Shown: positions 8,199 through 17,582, numbered from the stretch's first letter. The stretch: 42,318 nt of DNA from an uncultured Pelagibacteraceae bacterium (GCA_902517885.1 CABYDZ010000010.1:1-42318); one strand, 5' to 3'. Numbers and translations are program-made. Notes: generated from the letters alone by a model not told the origin.

Positions 8199-9134
8199 TC
8201 AAGCCATCTTACTTTCCTCTTGAATTAATTGATAAAATTGAATGATATTTTTAGAAGTTTTAATATCTGATTTTAGCTGATTGATGCCATTGCTTATCGC
8301 TTCACTATTAAATTCAAGAATCGATTTTTTATAGCTTTCACGATTTTTTAAACGTTTGTGATATTCTTTTAAATTTTCATGATTGCCTATTAATAAATCT
8401 ATAATTTGCAATTCTTCAACACGATGAAATAAAACCATCCATGTTATGTCTGCAATGCTAAATTTTTCACCTCCAATCCAAATTCTGTCATTGAGATGAT
8501 GGTTTAAATCATCAAAATGTACTTTTAAACATTTAAAAGCTCTAACAGCTGCCCTCTGATTGGGTGCATTTTTTCCAAACGCTCTATTACCCATTAATTT
8601 AAATATCACGAAGAAAAATGCTCTAAATTTTGATGGATGTTTAAAATATTTTATAAATTTAAAGATACTAACTTTTTTCAACATAGCTGCAAAAAGTGGT
8701 TGCATCATAATTGAAATACAGTTTCCCGCATAATCTTTAATTCCGTTCATAGGATCATCACCCACTAAAGAGCCTTTTTCATTCCACTTCTCTACTATCT
8801 CATCATTGTAAAGAACACCTGGTTTAAGTTCAGATACATATTTAATTTGCTCATGTGACTCATATATTGGATAATTTTCATGCAGTAAGACTGGTACTGT
8901 TGCAGTAGGATTTATCTTAAGGAAATCATTTGATAAATTTTCACAATCTTTTGTCTCGATAAGATGTATATGTTGAGAATAATAATTAATGCTTAATTCT
9001 TCTAAACATACCCTTACTTTTCTTGAACAAATAGAAAACTCATTATGAAATAGAACCCATTCATGATTAAAGTTTGAAACCTTATAATTCTGTTTACCTA
9101 TAAGAGTATCTTTATTGGGATTCTTTTTTTTCAT
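8199..9134 (-). CDS. Glutathione S-transferase family protein
   Basis: The N-terminal thioredoxin-like domain (about residues 26–105) shows SICSRKVRVCLEEL with Cys36 at the catalytic position, the cis-proline element TATVPVL (P81) and the glutathione-contacting E-S pair in YESHEQI (about 91–97). The all-helical C-terminal domain includes the typical IGGEKFSIADITW signature. At 311 residues it is longer than a standard GST (200–230) because of extra sequence between the domains and at both ends. Its start overlaps the preceding carboxymuconolactone-decarboxylase-family gene by 23 nt, so the two are coupled. In an aromatic-degradation setting GSTs can act as maleylpyruvate isomerase or dehalogenase; which, if either, applies here is not visible. 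Confidence 0.8.
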   Translation of the reverse strand: MKKKNPNKDTLIGKQNYKVSNFNHEWVLFHNEFSICSRKVRVCLEELSINYYSQHIHLIETKDCENLSNDFLKINPTATVPVLLHENYPIYESHEQIKYVSELKPGVLYNDEIVEKWNEKGSLVGDDPMNGIKDYAGNCISIMMQPLFAAMLKKVSIFKFIKYFKHPSKFRAFFFVIFKLMGNRAFGKNAPNQRAAVRAFKCLKVHFDDLNHHLNDRIWIGGEKFSIADITWMVLFHRVEELQIIDLLIGNHENLKEYHKRLKNRESYKKSILEFNSEAISNGINQLKSDIKTSKNIIQFYQLIQEESKMA

Positions 9135-9486
9135 CCCAGACTTTATTTAATAGCTGACTGGCAGAAACAGCAGTTGGGAACCCACTGTAATAAGCAACGT
9201 GCAAAATCATTTCTTCTATCTTTTCCTTCTCAATTCCTAAATTCTGCGCTCCTCTAAGATGAGACTTCAATTCATTTTCTCTGTTTAGAGCTACAAGTAC
9301 AGTTAACGTGATCATGCTTCTTTCTTTAAGGCTCAGTTTGTCAGTTCTGGACCAGATAGTTCCATAAAGCATGTCTATTATTTGTTTTAATAAACTTTTA
9401 GATACTGGGGTTTCATCATCTTTAAGGAGATCCATTTCCTTAAGTATTTCTAAGCCTTTTTTTCTATCCTCATCATTTAGTGGCAT
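9112..9486 (-). CDS. Carboxymuconolactone decarboxylase family protein
   Basis: A 124-residue all-helical protein of the CMD/AhpD-like family. The stretch SLKERSMITLTVLVALN (helix, about 53–69), then ELKSHLRGAQNLGIEKEKIEEMILHVAYYSG, is the PcaC-type pattern of E..xH...A..xG…EEI.E.…Y.G.P. There is no CxxC, so an AhpD-like thiol peroxidase role is unlikely. PcaC decarboxylates 4-carboxymuconolactone, but many homologues have other or unknown substrates. It is the first gene of a minus-strand run with the GST and lies close to the aromatic hydroxylase gene, which supports a catabolic role. Confidence 0.82.
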   Translation of the reverse strand: MPLNDEDRKKGLEILKEMDLLKDDETPVSKSLLKQIIDMLYGTIWSRTDKLSLKERSMITLTVLVALNRENELKSHLRGAQNLGIEKEKIEEMILHVAYYSGFPTAVSASQLLNKVWDEKKESQ

Positions 9487-9563
9487 TTTATATTAATAAC
9501 TCATAAAATATTACTTTCAATTTATATCTTTGATTTTTTTTATACCCATTATAGGATGATTGT

Positions 9564-9875
9564 ATGAGCGAAAAAGTTTACATGCTTGTGGATATCAATA
9601 TTCAAGACAAAGAAACATATCTAAATTATGAAAAAGGATTTTTTCCAATATTAAAGAAATATGGAGGAGAATTCATAACCTTTGACGATAAAATTGAACA
9701 TCTAGAAGGTGAAAAACCTATAGAAGGACGTACTATATTATGGACCTTCCCATCAGAAGAAGACGCTAAAGCATGGTATAACGATCCAGAATATCAAGAG
9801 CTTGCAAAGATTAGACGCTCATCGGCAATTTTGAATAATCTAAGCATAATCAAAAGCCTACCTAAAAGAAGTTAG
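9564..9875 (+). CDS. DUF1330 family protein
   Basis: A 103-residue protein of the DUF1330 ferredoxin-like alpha/beta fold. Landmarks are VYMLVDINIQDKETYLNYE at the N-terminus and the family-typical WTFPSEEDAKAWYNDPEYQEL followed by R.SSA. It is cytoplasmic with no catalytic motif; relatives are dimeric alpha-beta barrel proteins often found near catabolic genes. A -10-like TATAGG lies 8 nt before the ATG and no Shine–Dalgarno is seen. Its stop lies 5 bp from the stop of the convergent hydroxylase gene. Confidence 0.85.
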   Translation: MSEKVYMLVDINIQDKETYLNYEKGFFPILKKYGGEFITFDDKIEHLEGEKPIEGRTILWTFPSEEDAKAWYNDPEYQELAKIRRSSAILNNLSIIKSLPKRS

Positions 9876-9880
9876 CTTAA

Positions 9881-11494
9881 TTAATTTGGAGTAAATACAG
9901 CTGTTTCTTGTAAGTTCTTAATTGCAGATGAAACTATTTCATCAAGATTGTCGGTTTCAAAATTAAAAATATCAAAAACATATTTGTCAGGCCTTAAGAT
10001 GACAGCGTTGCAATCATACTTGTCACAATAAATCTGCATATCAGAGTGAGTATCTTCGCAAGCAATATAATTGTCGTAATTAGATTGTTCATAATTGTTA
10101 GAGATATTTATAATCTTAAAATTATGTTTATTTAGGAATTCAAGATATTTATCAGAAATTTTTTTATTGCCTTCAAAATCATTCAAAATCATACCAAAAT
10201 TCTTTTCTAAAATTTTATCAGTACTTTTAATCCTGCCATCATTAAGTCGTACACTAATTTCATTAAAGTAATATCTTTCAAGAGAGACATCTTTTATTTT
10301 TGGCATATTATGAACTCCTTGGCCAAGACGGTTTCCATTCATAATAGGAAAAATATTTTCTTTACCTTTGAAGTAACCCTGTATTCTTAACGTAGCATTT
10401 CTGACTAATGCTCTAAATTTACTTTTTGCATTTATCACGCCACCCAGTTTGATAGCTGCTCTAGTAATACGTGCAACATGAGGTTTTCTCTCCGTTTCAT
10501 AAGTGTGTAAAATTTTTGGCTTATATAGGCCTTTAAGTACTCCATTAATCTTCCAGAGCAAGTTCTCAGCATCTCTGCAGCCTGAGTTCATGCCTTGCCC
10601 CATAAAGGGAGGCATCTGATGAGCAGCATCACCAAGAAGAAAAATATTTCCATTACTCCATCTCTCTGCAGCCGCCGCATGAAAGGAGTACACCGCAGTT
10701 CTGCTAAATTCTACTTCATTATTGCCAATCCATTGATCAATATATTTTCTAAAGACACTTTCTTTTTGTATTTCTTCAACGGTATCTCCAGGCATAAATG
10801 CAATTTCAAATCTAAAGCGATTTTCTACACCTTGAATAATTGTCGTTGGTCGAGTTGGATTACAATATTGAATGGCATCTATGTCCGTAAAACAGTCAAA
10901 ACTACTTTTGGTATACCCATCGACAACCATCCAGGCTTCATCAGCGTCAAGACTGTTTAATTTGATATTATTAAGCTTTCTAACTGTACTGTTGGCACCA
11001 TCACAAGCTAAAAGATACTTGCTTGTAACTTTAAACTGCTCATTGGTTTCAATATTTTTGTATGTACAATTAACGACACCGTTTATTTCATCTACCGCTA
11101 AAAGCTCACTACCTGTTTTTATGGTATTTGTTGAGTATTTTTCTGCGTTTTCTCTATGCGCTTCATCAAATTGTGGTTGATGAATAAACAAAATTCTATG
11201 CTGATAGTTATATGTGTCAAAACCCTCCGTTGTAATTTTCATGATTGATTTTTTATTAGCGTCTTTATTATCAACGCCTCTTATTTTTCTAGTCTTTACT
11301 TCGCTTAAGAATTCGCAGTGCGACATTGCTCGCTGGCATTCAGCATCCCATGTAATTGCTCTTGGTAAAGGGTAGGCATTTTTTTCTTTATCTAGGATCA
11401 ATGCTTTGATCCCATAATACCCAAGGAGATTTGCACATGTTTCACCTACGGGGCCATACCCTGCAACAACTACATCATATTCGGTTTCAATCAC
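9881..11494 (-). CDS. FAD-dependent aromatic hydroxylase (MhpA/PheA-type)
   Basis: A flavoprotein monooxygenase of the class A family, which uses NAD(P)H and O2 to hydroxylate phenolic rings. The Rossmann motif is VVAGYGPVGETCANLL (9–24) with D35 ending strand 2. The DG motif appears as LACDGANSTVRK and the second FAD motif as LLGDAAHQMPPFMGQGMNSG, which is closest to 3-(3-hydroxyphenyl)propionate hydroxylase (MhpA). The C-terminal ~110 residues form the thioredoxin-like domain common in this group. Length (537) matches MhpA (about 550). It lies 5 bp downstream of a fumarylacetoacetate-hydrolase family gene, so the two are co-transcribed. The substrate is inferred only as a phenol or phenol-like ring. 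Confidence 0.85.
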   Translation of the reverse strand: MIETEYDVVVAGYGPVGETCANLLGYYGIKALILDKEKNAYPLPRAITWDAECQRAMSHCEFLSEVKTRKIRGVDNKDANKKSIMKITTEGFDTYNYQHRILFIHQPQFDEAHRENAEKYSTNTIKTGSELLAVDEINGVVNCTYKNIETNEQFKVTSKYLLACDGANSTVRKLNNIKLNSLDADEAWMVVDGYTKSSFDCFTDIDAIQYCNPTRPTTIIQGVENRFRFEIAFMPGDTVEEIQKESVFRKYIDQWIGNNEVEFSRTAVYSFHAAAAERWSNGNIFLLGDAAHQMPPFMGQGMNSGCRDAENLLWKINGVLKGLYKPKILHTYETERKPHVARITRAAIKLGGVINAKSKFRALVRNATLRIQGYFKGKENIFPIMNGNRLGQGVHNMPKIKDVSLERYYFNEISVRLNDGRIKSTDKILEKNFGMILNDFEGNKKISDKYLEFLNKHNFKIINISNNYEQSNYDNYIACEDTHSDMQIYCDKYDCNAVILRPDKYVFDIFNFETDNLDEIVSSAIKNLQETAVFTPN

Positions 11495-11499
11495 TTGAT

Positions 11500-12393
11500 T
11501 TAATATACGGGAGTATCTTCTGGCTCTTCAATAACTTTATTTTTAATAAAGCCTAATTTTTCAATCTCAATCTTTACTTCATCATCTGCTTTAAGCCAGT
11601 TTCTTGTCATTACCGCTGATCCAGCTGGAGTTCCTGTTGGAATTAGATCTCCTGGTTCTAAAGTGAACGCAGTTGATAAATATTCAACAAGAGTAAAACA
11701 ATCAAAAATCAAATCACTTGTTGATGCTGACTGTCTTAGTTCGCCATTAACATGAGTTTCAAGTTTTAAATTGTGAGGGTCGCCGACTTCGTCACTAGTT
11801 ACCAGGTAGGGACCAAAAGGGCAATGCGTATCCCATGATTTACCCATGGTCATTGTCATTGGCGGTCCACGCATCTGCCAATCTCTAATAGTCACATCAT
11901 TTACAACTGTATATCCATAAATCACATTTGCAGCACTGTCGTAAGGGACATGACGACATTTTTTTCCAATAACGAAGCCTAGTTCACCTTCGTAGTCTAA
12001 AAATTCTGATGCTCTTGGTCTGTGTATTAAATCATAAGGTCCAATGACTGAACTATTTTGTTTATTAAATATATTTGGATATTTTTCCTGAGCCTTACCA
12101 ATAGTCTTTGCTGCCGTTTCTGCAACTTCGTCTTTATGTTCTTTATAATTTAATCCTACAGCCAGTATTTTACTTGGTTTAGGAATAGGCGCACACAATT
12201 TGACTTTACCTACTTCTATTTTATCTTCACCTTTTTCAATAAGGTCATTAGCTGTATCAAGCCCATCGTTACCAAGTTCAATAAAATCAATCATATTTTT
12301 AGGAAGAGATGATTGGGCAAAACTAATTATCAGGTCATCTTTGACCGCACCGATGCTTAGATTGTTATTATTTGAAAATGTAACTAATTTCAT
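11500..12393 (-). CDS. Fumarylacetoacetate hydrolase family enzyme
   Basis: A 297-residue FAH-superfamily protein acting on C–C bonds of ring-cleavage products, by hydrolysis, decarboxylation or isomerisation. The catalytic core shows ILAVGLNYKEHKDE, the metal-binding pair in DYEGELGFVIGKKCR, then YTVVNDVTIRDWQ, GKSWDTHCPFGPYLV and the C-terminal LIPTGTPAGSA. All are hallmarks of the 2-hydroxyhepta-2,4-diene-1,7-dioate isomerase/fumarylpyruvate hydrolase group. It is the first gene of the unit with the aromatic hydroxylase and is divergent from the sulfatase across a 73-bp shared promoter region. TATATATAAA lies just before its ATG on the minus strand, again suggesting a very short leader. 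Confidence 0.88.
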   Translation of the reverse strand: MKLVTFSNNNNLSIGAVKDDLIISFAQSSLPKNMIDFIELGNDGLDTANDLIEKGEDKIEVGKVKLCAPIPKPSKILAVGLNYKEHKDEVAETAAKTIGKAQEKYPNIFNKQNSSVIGPYDLIHRPRASEFLDYEGELGFVIGKKCRHVPYDSAANVIYGYTVVNDVTIRDWQMRGPPMTMTMGKSWDTHCPFGPYLVTSDEVGDPHNLKLETHVNGELRQSASTSDLIFDCFTLVEYLSTAFTLEPGDLIPTGTPAGSAVMTRNWLKADDEVKIEIEKLGFIKNKVIEEPEDTPVY

Positions 12394-12466
12394 AAGTTTA
12401 TATATATTGAATATCTAAAAGCTAGAATTGTATCAAGTCAAATTATTGTATATTGTTTTTTTTAAT

Positions 12467-14176
12467 ATGAATAAAAAAATCTCAAGACGATCTTTTATCA
12501 AACAATCTGCTGCTTCAGTAACATTGGCCGGATTAAGCTCAATCTTAATAACGCAACAAGCACCAGCTTACATAAAAGCAAAAAATTACAATATTCTTTT
12601 AATACTAAATGACCAAGAAAGGGCATGGCCGTACATACCCAAGAGTATTGATTTACCGGCTAGAAGATATCTTGAGAGTATATCAACCTATTTTAATCGG
12701 TCTTACACATCCACACCGATCTGCTCACCCGCTCGTAGCTCAGTTTATACAGGTCAACATGTTCAATTTACTGGCGTATGGGACAATACAGTTACACCTT
12801 GGGTGCCAGGATTGTACGATAATGTAAATACCATCGGCCATATGATGAGAAATCAAAATTATGAAACTGGATATTTTGGTAAGTGGCATTTAACAAATAT
12901 TACTGAAAGTAATGTAAATGAAAATGCTCTTGGCTATGCAGGCATGAAGCAGATGTTTAGTAAATATGGATTTGATAATTCTAATCAGCCAGGTGAAAGA
13001 GATTTGGGACAAGGTGGATATAAATACGATGGATTAACTGCAACAGATGCTTCTAAGTTCATTATAGAAAATAAAGACAATAGTAAGCCATGGTCTGCAT
13101 TTATAAATTTTGTCAATCCTCACGACATTATGTTTTACAGGGCAGCGCCTGAGATTAAAGGAACTGGATTTATCGCAGCTAATCAACAGTTTGCACCTAA
13201 TGATCCTTTTTATGATTTAGAACATGACTTTGAATTTCCAAAGAATTTTGGCCCGAGAAGAAGCATAGGACCTGGTGCAGAAGCTGGAACTGAGCTAATG
13301 AATACGCTTTACGGTGAGATACCATATAACCGGCCAGACTTATGGAGAAAGTTTTGTAATTATTATTTCAATTGTTTGCGCGATGTAGATAGGCGGATAA
13401 TGATGCTCATAGAAGCTCTTCAGGAAACAGATCAGCTAGAAAATACAATTATTTTTATGATATCAGATCATGGAGAAATGCTTGGTCAACAAGGTGCAAG
13501 AGGAAAAGTTGTAGCTTGGGAGGAATCAATCAAGGTTCCGACATTAGTATATCACCCTGACTTAAAACAGCAAAAGATGTGCAATTCAATTATTTCAAAT
13601 ATTGATATCGTTCCTTCAATATTAGAATTTGCAGGTCTTGATAAGCCAGAAATAAAAAATAAATTTCCTGAACTAAAAGGTAACAGTTACGCTCATCTAG
13701 TTGAAAATGTAAATTATGCAAATAATCGAGATTTTGAAGGTCATTTAATACACGGGGTTCAAATCATTCCAACTGTCTTTGAAGTTGCAGAAAAATTTAG
13801 ACATACCGCATTAGCTGATGGCTTTATTAACAAAGCCAAAGCATTCGCATCAAAAGGTAATTTTTTACCTGACTTCAGTCTTCCTCTTAATTATAAGGGA
13901 GTAGTAGATAAAAAATATAAATTTCTAAGATTTTTCTCTCCTCGTATGAACAACATACCCCATGACTATAATGATCTAGTTGCTAACAATTCTGATTTCC
14001 AATTATTTGATTTAGAAAATGATCCTTATGAAATGAATGATCTTTCAAAAGATGAGAATAACAGAGATTTATTAATGTTAATGAATGAAAAATGTAATAA
14101 GTTAACTGATAAAGAAATAGGCCTAGAAAATCATGTTCTTCATTTACCTGGCCCTGATTGGTTTTGGACAGCTTAA
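12467..14176 (+). CDS. Tat-exported sulfatase (formylglycine type)
   Basis: Hydrolyses a sulfate ester outside the cytoplasm. The N-terminus carries a twin-arginine signal, SRRSFIK (6–12), followed by a hydrophobic stretch, so I start at the ATG at 12467 rather than the in-frame TTG at 12428. The sulfatase signature CSPAR (C86, P88, R90) provides the cysteine that a formylglycine-generating enzyme would modify. Other active-site elements are D49, GKWH (K139, H141), SDHGE (D334, H335) and GKVVAWEES (K347). The 569-residue length is normal for arylsulfatase/choline-sulfatase-like enzymes. It is followed after 3 bp by a VOC dioxygenase-like gene. An aromatic sulfate ester is a reasonable guess from context; choline sulfate or a sugar sulfate is not excluded. 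Confidence 0.88.
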   Translation: MNKKISRRSFIKQSAASVTLAGLSSILITQQAPAYIKAKNYNILLILNDQERAWPYIPKSIDLPARRYLESISTYFNRSYTSTPICSPARSSVYTGQHVQFTGVWDNTVTPWVPGLYDNVNTIGHMMRNQNYETGYFGKWHLTNITESNVNENALGYAGMKQMFSKYGFDNSNQPGERDLGQGGYKYDGLTATDASKFIIENKDNSKPWSAFINFVNPHDIMFYRAAPEIKGTGFIAANQQFAPNDPFYDLEHDFEFPKNFGPRRSIGPGAEAGTELMNTLYGEIPYNRPDLWRKFCNYYFNCLRDVDRRIMMLIEALQETDQLENTIIFMISDHGEMLGQQGARGKVVAWEESIKVPTLVYHPDLKQQKMCNSIISNIDIVPSILEFAGLDKPEIKNKFPELKGNSYAHLVENVNYANNRDFEGHLIHGVQIIPTVFEVAEKFRHTALADGFINKAKAFASKGNFLPDFSLPLNYKGVVDKKYKFLRFFSPRMNNIPHDYNDLVANNSDFQLFDLENDPYEMNDLSKDENNRDLLMLMNEKCNKLTDKEIGLENHVLHLPGPDWFWTA

Positions 14177-14179
14177 ATT

Positions 14180-14872
14180 ATGACAAAAGAAGTTATCTTA
14201 AATTTTGATTTATATAGAAGGTTTCGGTCTGAGTATTCACCAGATAATTTTCATCATGTAGCTTTTAAGACGATGCAGTATGAAAAGATGGTCAGTTTTT
14301 ATGAAAAACTTTTTGGATGCAAACCTTTGTATAAAAGTAATGATATTGCTTTTTTAGCTTTCGATGAAGAACACCACAGAGTAGCTATTGCCAATACTAA
14401 GCCAGGAGTTGATAAGCTAAATTATTTTGTAAAATTGATAGCACAATTTAAAGAGTGGCTTAATAGGTCCACACCATCAGCAGTTGGATTAGATCACATT
14501 TCTTATCAATTAAATCCAATAGACAAGTGGTTCGATTTTTATTTAAAAGCAAAAGAACGTGGCCTAAAACCATATTGGACTATCAATCACGGTTGGATCA
14601 CAGGAATGTATTATAAAGATCCAGATGGCAATCTTATCGAAATATTTTTTGAGCACTGGCAGAACGAAGAAGAGTTTAAGCATGAGGTTTCAGCTCGAGG
14701 CTTTCCAGAAGAACCGGTAGGAACAAATATGGATATTGATATTCTCTATGATATGTTCAAAAAAGGCGAAAGTTTTGAAAACTTAACCAAAAAAGGAAAT
14801 ACAGTTCCTGAAGGTAAAAAGCCTGTGACTGGTATTCAAGCAGCGATCAATATGCGTAAAAAATTTAAATAG
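14180..14872 (+). CDS. VOC (glyoxalase/extradiol dioxygenase-like) metalloenzyme
   Basis: The single recognisable VOC region (about residues 22–160) has the likely metal ligands H26 (in FHHVAF), H106 (in LDHISY) and E154 (in [12 protein letters not shown]). This is the arrangement of ring-cleaving type I extradiol dioxygenases (BphC-like). The protein is 230 residues, shorter than two-domain BphC (about 290), and has a charged C-terminal tail. Starting 3 bp after the sulfatase gene, it is almost surely co-transcribed with it. With the hydroxylase and FAH enzyme nearby, opening of a catechol-type ring is the leading hypothesis. A glyoxalase-type isomerase or another VOC reaction is possible. 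Confidence 0.78.
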   Translation: MTKEVILNFDLYRRFRSEYSPDNFHHVAFKTMQYEKMVSFYEKLFGCKPLYKSNDIAFLAFDEEHHRVAIANTKPGVDKLNYFVKLIAQFKEWLNRSTPSAVGLDHISYQLNPIDKWFDFYLKAKERGLKPYWTINHGWITGMYYKDPDGNLIEIFFEHWQNEEEFKHEVSARGFPEEPVGTNMDIDILYDMFKKGESFENLTKKGNTVPEGKKPVTGIQAAINMRKKFK

Positions 14873-14879
14873 TATTTCT

Positions 14880-15395
14880 ATGGATCTATACGATCTCAAT
14901 TCAATTCCAAGAATAGTCTTTTCAATTTTATCAATTTTATTAACCATAGGGCCAACTATTGCCGACTTTAATAAAACTCACGCCACACATCCTGATTGGA
15001 TAGGGCATGCACGCTTTCATGTAGTCTGGCAAGTTCTTGGATTCTATCCAATCATGGTATTGAATTTAATTGTATTATGGATTTATATTCCTGAATTTTA
15101 TTATCCATACCAGCTTTATTTTTGGCTTATTTGGTATTTTGGTTTCCTTGGAACCTTTATAATAACTATTTTCAGCATGCCTCTATTTAAGGGAACGCTC
15201 TCTGATCCTGGAGGAAGAGTACCCTTCAAATACACATTTGGAAAAAAATTCAGATTACTACCTGGAAAGAAAAAACACCTTCCATTTAAAATAAAAGGGC
15301 AAGTAAAAACCTATAAAGTTGATGAAAACCTTCACAACATGATACTGCCAACAATAATTGTGATTATTACGTCTATTTACTTTATAGTTCATTAA
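14880..15395 (+). CDS. Multi-pass membrane protein of unknown function
   Basis: A 171-residue protein with about four membrane segments (near 10–26, 50–68, 80–100 and 152–169) that I cannot assign. Between the first two segments lies a histidine-rich stretch, [20 protein letters not shown] (31–50, four His), that could bind metal or haem. The third loop is basic and proline/glycine-rich. It starts 7 bp after the VOC gene, so it is probably part of the same operon, where a transport or redox role is conceivable. Confidence 0.65.
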   Translation: MDLYDLNSIPRIVFSILSILLTIGPTIADFNKTHATHPDWIGHARFHVVWQVLGFYPIMVLNLIVLWIYIPEFYYPYQLYFWLIWYFGFLGTFIITIFSMPLFKGTLSDPGGRVPFKYTFGKKFRLLPGKKKHLPFKIKGQVKTYKVDENLHNMILPTIIVIITSIYFIVH

Positions 15396-15410
15396 ACAAT
15401 ATTTCTAAAA

Positions 15411-16031
15411 ATGATCGAGTATTTCTTTCCACTATTACTACTATGCGTCATCCAATCTGGAACACCTGGTCCTAATAATATTATGTTAACTGCATCGGGT
15501 AGAAATTTTGGTTATTTTGGATCTATTCCTCATATGGCAGGAGTAGTGTTTGGTTTCTTATCTTTATTGATTGTTTTGAGCCTTGGATTAATAACTATTT
15601 TTAATAATTTTCCGTTTATACAAACATTATTACAAATTTTAGGATCACTTTATCTTTTATACTTATCTTACCGCATTTACTTTTCTTATAACGCAGAAGA
15701 TCAAAGTCGTTCAAAGCCAATTACATTCTTGGAGTCATCATTGTTTCAGTATGTTAATCCAAAAGGAGTCATGATGGCGGTAACAACAATTTCTATTTAT
15801 ACTGATTTTAAAAATTTTGAGTTCATCGATAGCTTTATGAATGGCATGATATGGATATTAATTGCATTCACAATCTCAAATATATTTGCTGTCTTAACTT
15901 GGACTACGATTGGTGTATTTTTAAATAATTTCATCAAATCGGATAAAGCAATTAATCAATTTAATGGATTTATGGCAACTTTACTTGTTTTAACAGTTAT
16001 ATGGATTAATTATGAGTTCTATGGATCTTAA
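15411..16031 (+). CDS. LysE/RhtB-family exporter
   Basis: A 206-residue inner-membrane exporter of amino acids or related small molecules. The N-terminal TPGPNNIMLTASGRNFG (18–34) is the LysE family signature at the end of the first helix; about six hydrophobic helices follow, and ESSLFQYVNPKGVMMAV is the conserved second-half motif. Length is typical. Its end overlaps the next gene by 20 nt. Efflux of an amino acid or pathway intermediate is inferred from the family only. Confidence 0.87.
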   Translation: MIEYFFPLLLLCVIQSGTPGPNNIMLTASGRNFGYFGSIPHMAGVVFGFLSLLIVLSLGLITIFNNFPFIQTLLQILGSLYLLYLSYRIYFSYNAEDQSRSKPITFLESSLFQYVNPKGVMMAVTTISIYTDFKNFEFIDSFMNGMIWILIAFTISNIFAVLTWTTIGVFLNNFIKSDKAINQFNGFMATLLVLTVIWINYEFYGS

Positions 16032-16614
16032 TAGAAAATTAATAACCTATTTAGTTTTGGGGCATTGCTTTATTATCGCTATATCAAATTATCTAGTTCA
16101 ATTTCCAATAAATATATTTGGTTTGGATTATACAATTGGTACATTCACTTTCCCAATCATAGTTCTAGCTACAGATTTGACAGTACGACTTTCGAATGCA
16201 ACAAATGCACGCAAAGTTATCGGATACGCCTTCATTCCAGCTTTTATAATTTCATATATATTTGCTGATTTTAGAATAGCGATTGCATCGGTTTTAGCTT
16301 ATTCAATTGGGCAGTTACTTGATGTCTTTGTATTTTCAAAAGTAAGGGACAGAGTAGGCGATGATGGCTTTAATTTAAGTTCTTATTGGTACCTTGCGCC
16401 AGTTGTAAGCACCTTTTTTGCCCAATTAATTGATACATATCTATTTTATGGTGTGGCATTTTATAATTCTGCAGACGATTTTATGCGAGAAAATTGGGAT
16501 CTCATAGCATTCAACGATTTCATATTGAAACTAGTTGTTTGCTACCTAGCATTTTTGCCAATTTATGTTTTAATTCTGAATAGAACTTTTAATTATATTA
16601 AAATGCGCTCTTAA
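16012..16614 (+). CDS. Queuosine-precursor transporter, YhhQ/VUT family
   Basis: A 200-residue membrane protein with about six helices. The landmarks GTFTFPIIVLATDLTVRLSN (43–62) and the later AYSIGQLLDVFVFSKVR are characteristic of the YhhQ (PF02592) family, which imports 7-cyano-7-deazaguanine or related bases for tRNA queuosine. It overlaps the LysE gene by 20 nt; an alternative ATG three codons downstream (16021) is possible. Family assignment is confident. Substrate is inferred from YhhQ, and the neighbours offer no queuosine genes. Confidence 0.83.
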   Translation: MSSMDLNRKLITYLVLGHCFIIAISNYLVQFPINIFGLDYTIGTFTFPIIVLATDLTVRLSNATNARKVIGYAFIPAFIISYIFADFRIAIASVLAYSIGQLLDVFVFSKVRDRVGDDGFNLSSYWYLAPVVSTFFAQLIDTYLFYGVAFYNSADDFMRENWDLIAFNDFILKLVVCYLAFLPIYVLILNRTFNYIKMRS

Positions 16615-16619
16615 AAAAA

Positions 16620-17582
16620 ATGTTATTTACATCTATTTCTCCTGAAGCTTTTGATCATAAAAATATATCAAAAGACATTCATGAAATGAATGATCATATA
16701 AAAAATTTGCTTGTCAACGCGCCCCCATCACATGAAATACCTTTTGATGTCTTGCAAGAAATAAGAAGACAAGGTGGTGGATTGCTTGCTTTCCAGCCAT
16801 ATTCTGATCGTGCTGAAAATAGGCAAATTGGGATGGGCGATCATAAAGTAATGATAAGAATAATTAATCACGCAAGTCCTGATTTTATTTATATGCACAT
16901 ACATGGCGGTGGTCACTGCATTGGCGCTGCAGATATGCAGGATCAATCTTTAGAAAAAATTTCAAATGATCTTAATTGTGTCGTGGTAAGTGTCGAATAT
17001 CGTCTTGCGCCAACTAACCCTTATCCAGCTGCTCCAGATGACTGTGAAACAGCAGCTGTTTGGTTAATAGAAAATTCAAAGAAAGAATTCAATACAGAAA
17101 AAATTGTAATTGGTGGAGAGTCGGCTGGTGCAAACTTATCAGCGGTTACATTGCTGAGACTGAAAAGTAAAGGGATGTTGGATACTATCAAGGGTGCAAA
17201 CCTTATTTACGGATCCTATGATGCCAGACTTACACCAAGCGCAATCAGGCAGGAAGGTTCTGAAGAAATATTCTTATTATCATATGCAATGATTAGAAAA
17301 TTTAGAGACTCATACTTTCAAGGAGATGTGGATAAAAGCTTGCCTGACGTTTCACCCATTCAAGGAGATTTAACGGGAATGCCACCAGCATTATTTACAG
17401 TTGGAACTAGGGATTTATTGCTTGATGACTCTTTGTTTATGTATGGTCGATGGTTGAGTTATGGTTCAAATGCAGAAATCATCATTGTTCCTGGAGCAGA
17501 TCATGCTTTTAATGCTTTTCCGTCAGAAACAACAACATCTGTTGAAAATAAAATAAGTGAATTTGTTAAATCAGTTCTTTAG
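16620..17582 (+). CDS. HSL-family alpha/beta hydrolase (esterase)
   Basis: A cytoplasmic carboxylesterase of the hormone-sensitive-lipase group. The oxyanion motif HGGG is at 95–98, the nucleophile elbow GESAG has Ser168, and the acid and base are Asp265 (GTRDLLLDD) and His295 (GADHAFNAF). The motif EYRLAPTNPYPAAPDD is also typical. At 320 residues it is of normal size and has no signal peptide. It begins 5 bp after the YhhQ gene and overlaps the stop of the convergent patatin gene by 12 nt. It may hydrolyse an ester made or taken up by the upstream catabolic genes. Confidence 0.88.
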   Translation: MLFTSISPEAFDHKNISKDIHEMNDHIKNLLVNAPPSHEIPFDVLQEIRRQGGGLLAFQPYSDRAENRQIGMGDHKVMIRIINHASPDFIYMHIHGGGHCIGAADMQDQSLEKISNDLNCVVVSVEYRLAPTNPYPAAPDDCETAAVWLIENSKKEFNTEKIVIGGESAGANLSAVTLLRLKSKGMLDTIKGANLIYGSYDARLTPSAIRQEGSEEIFLLSYAMIRKFRDSYFQGDVDKSLPDVSPIQGDLTGMPPALFTVGTRDLLLDDSLFMYGRWLSYGSNAEIIIVPGADHAFNAFPSETTTSVENKISEFVKSVL

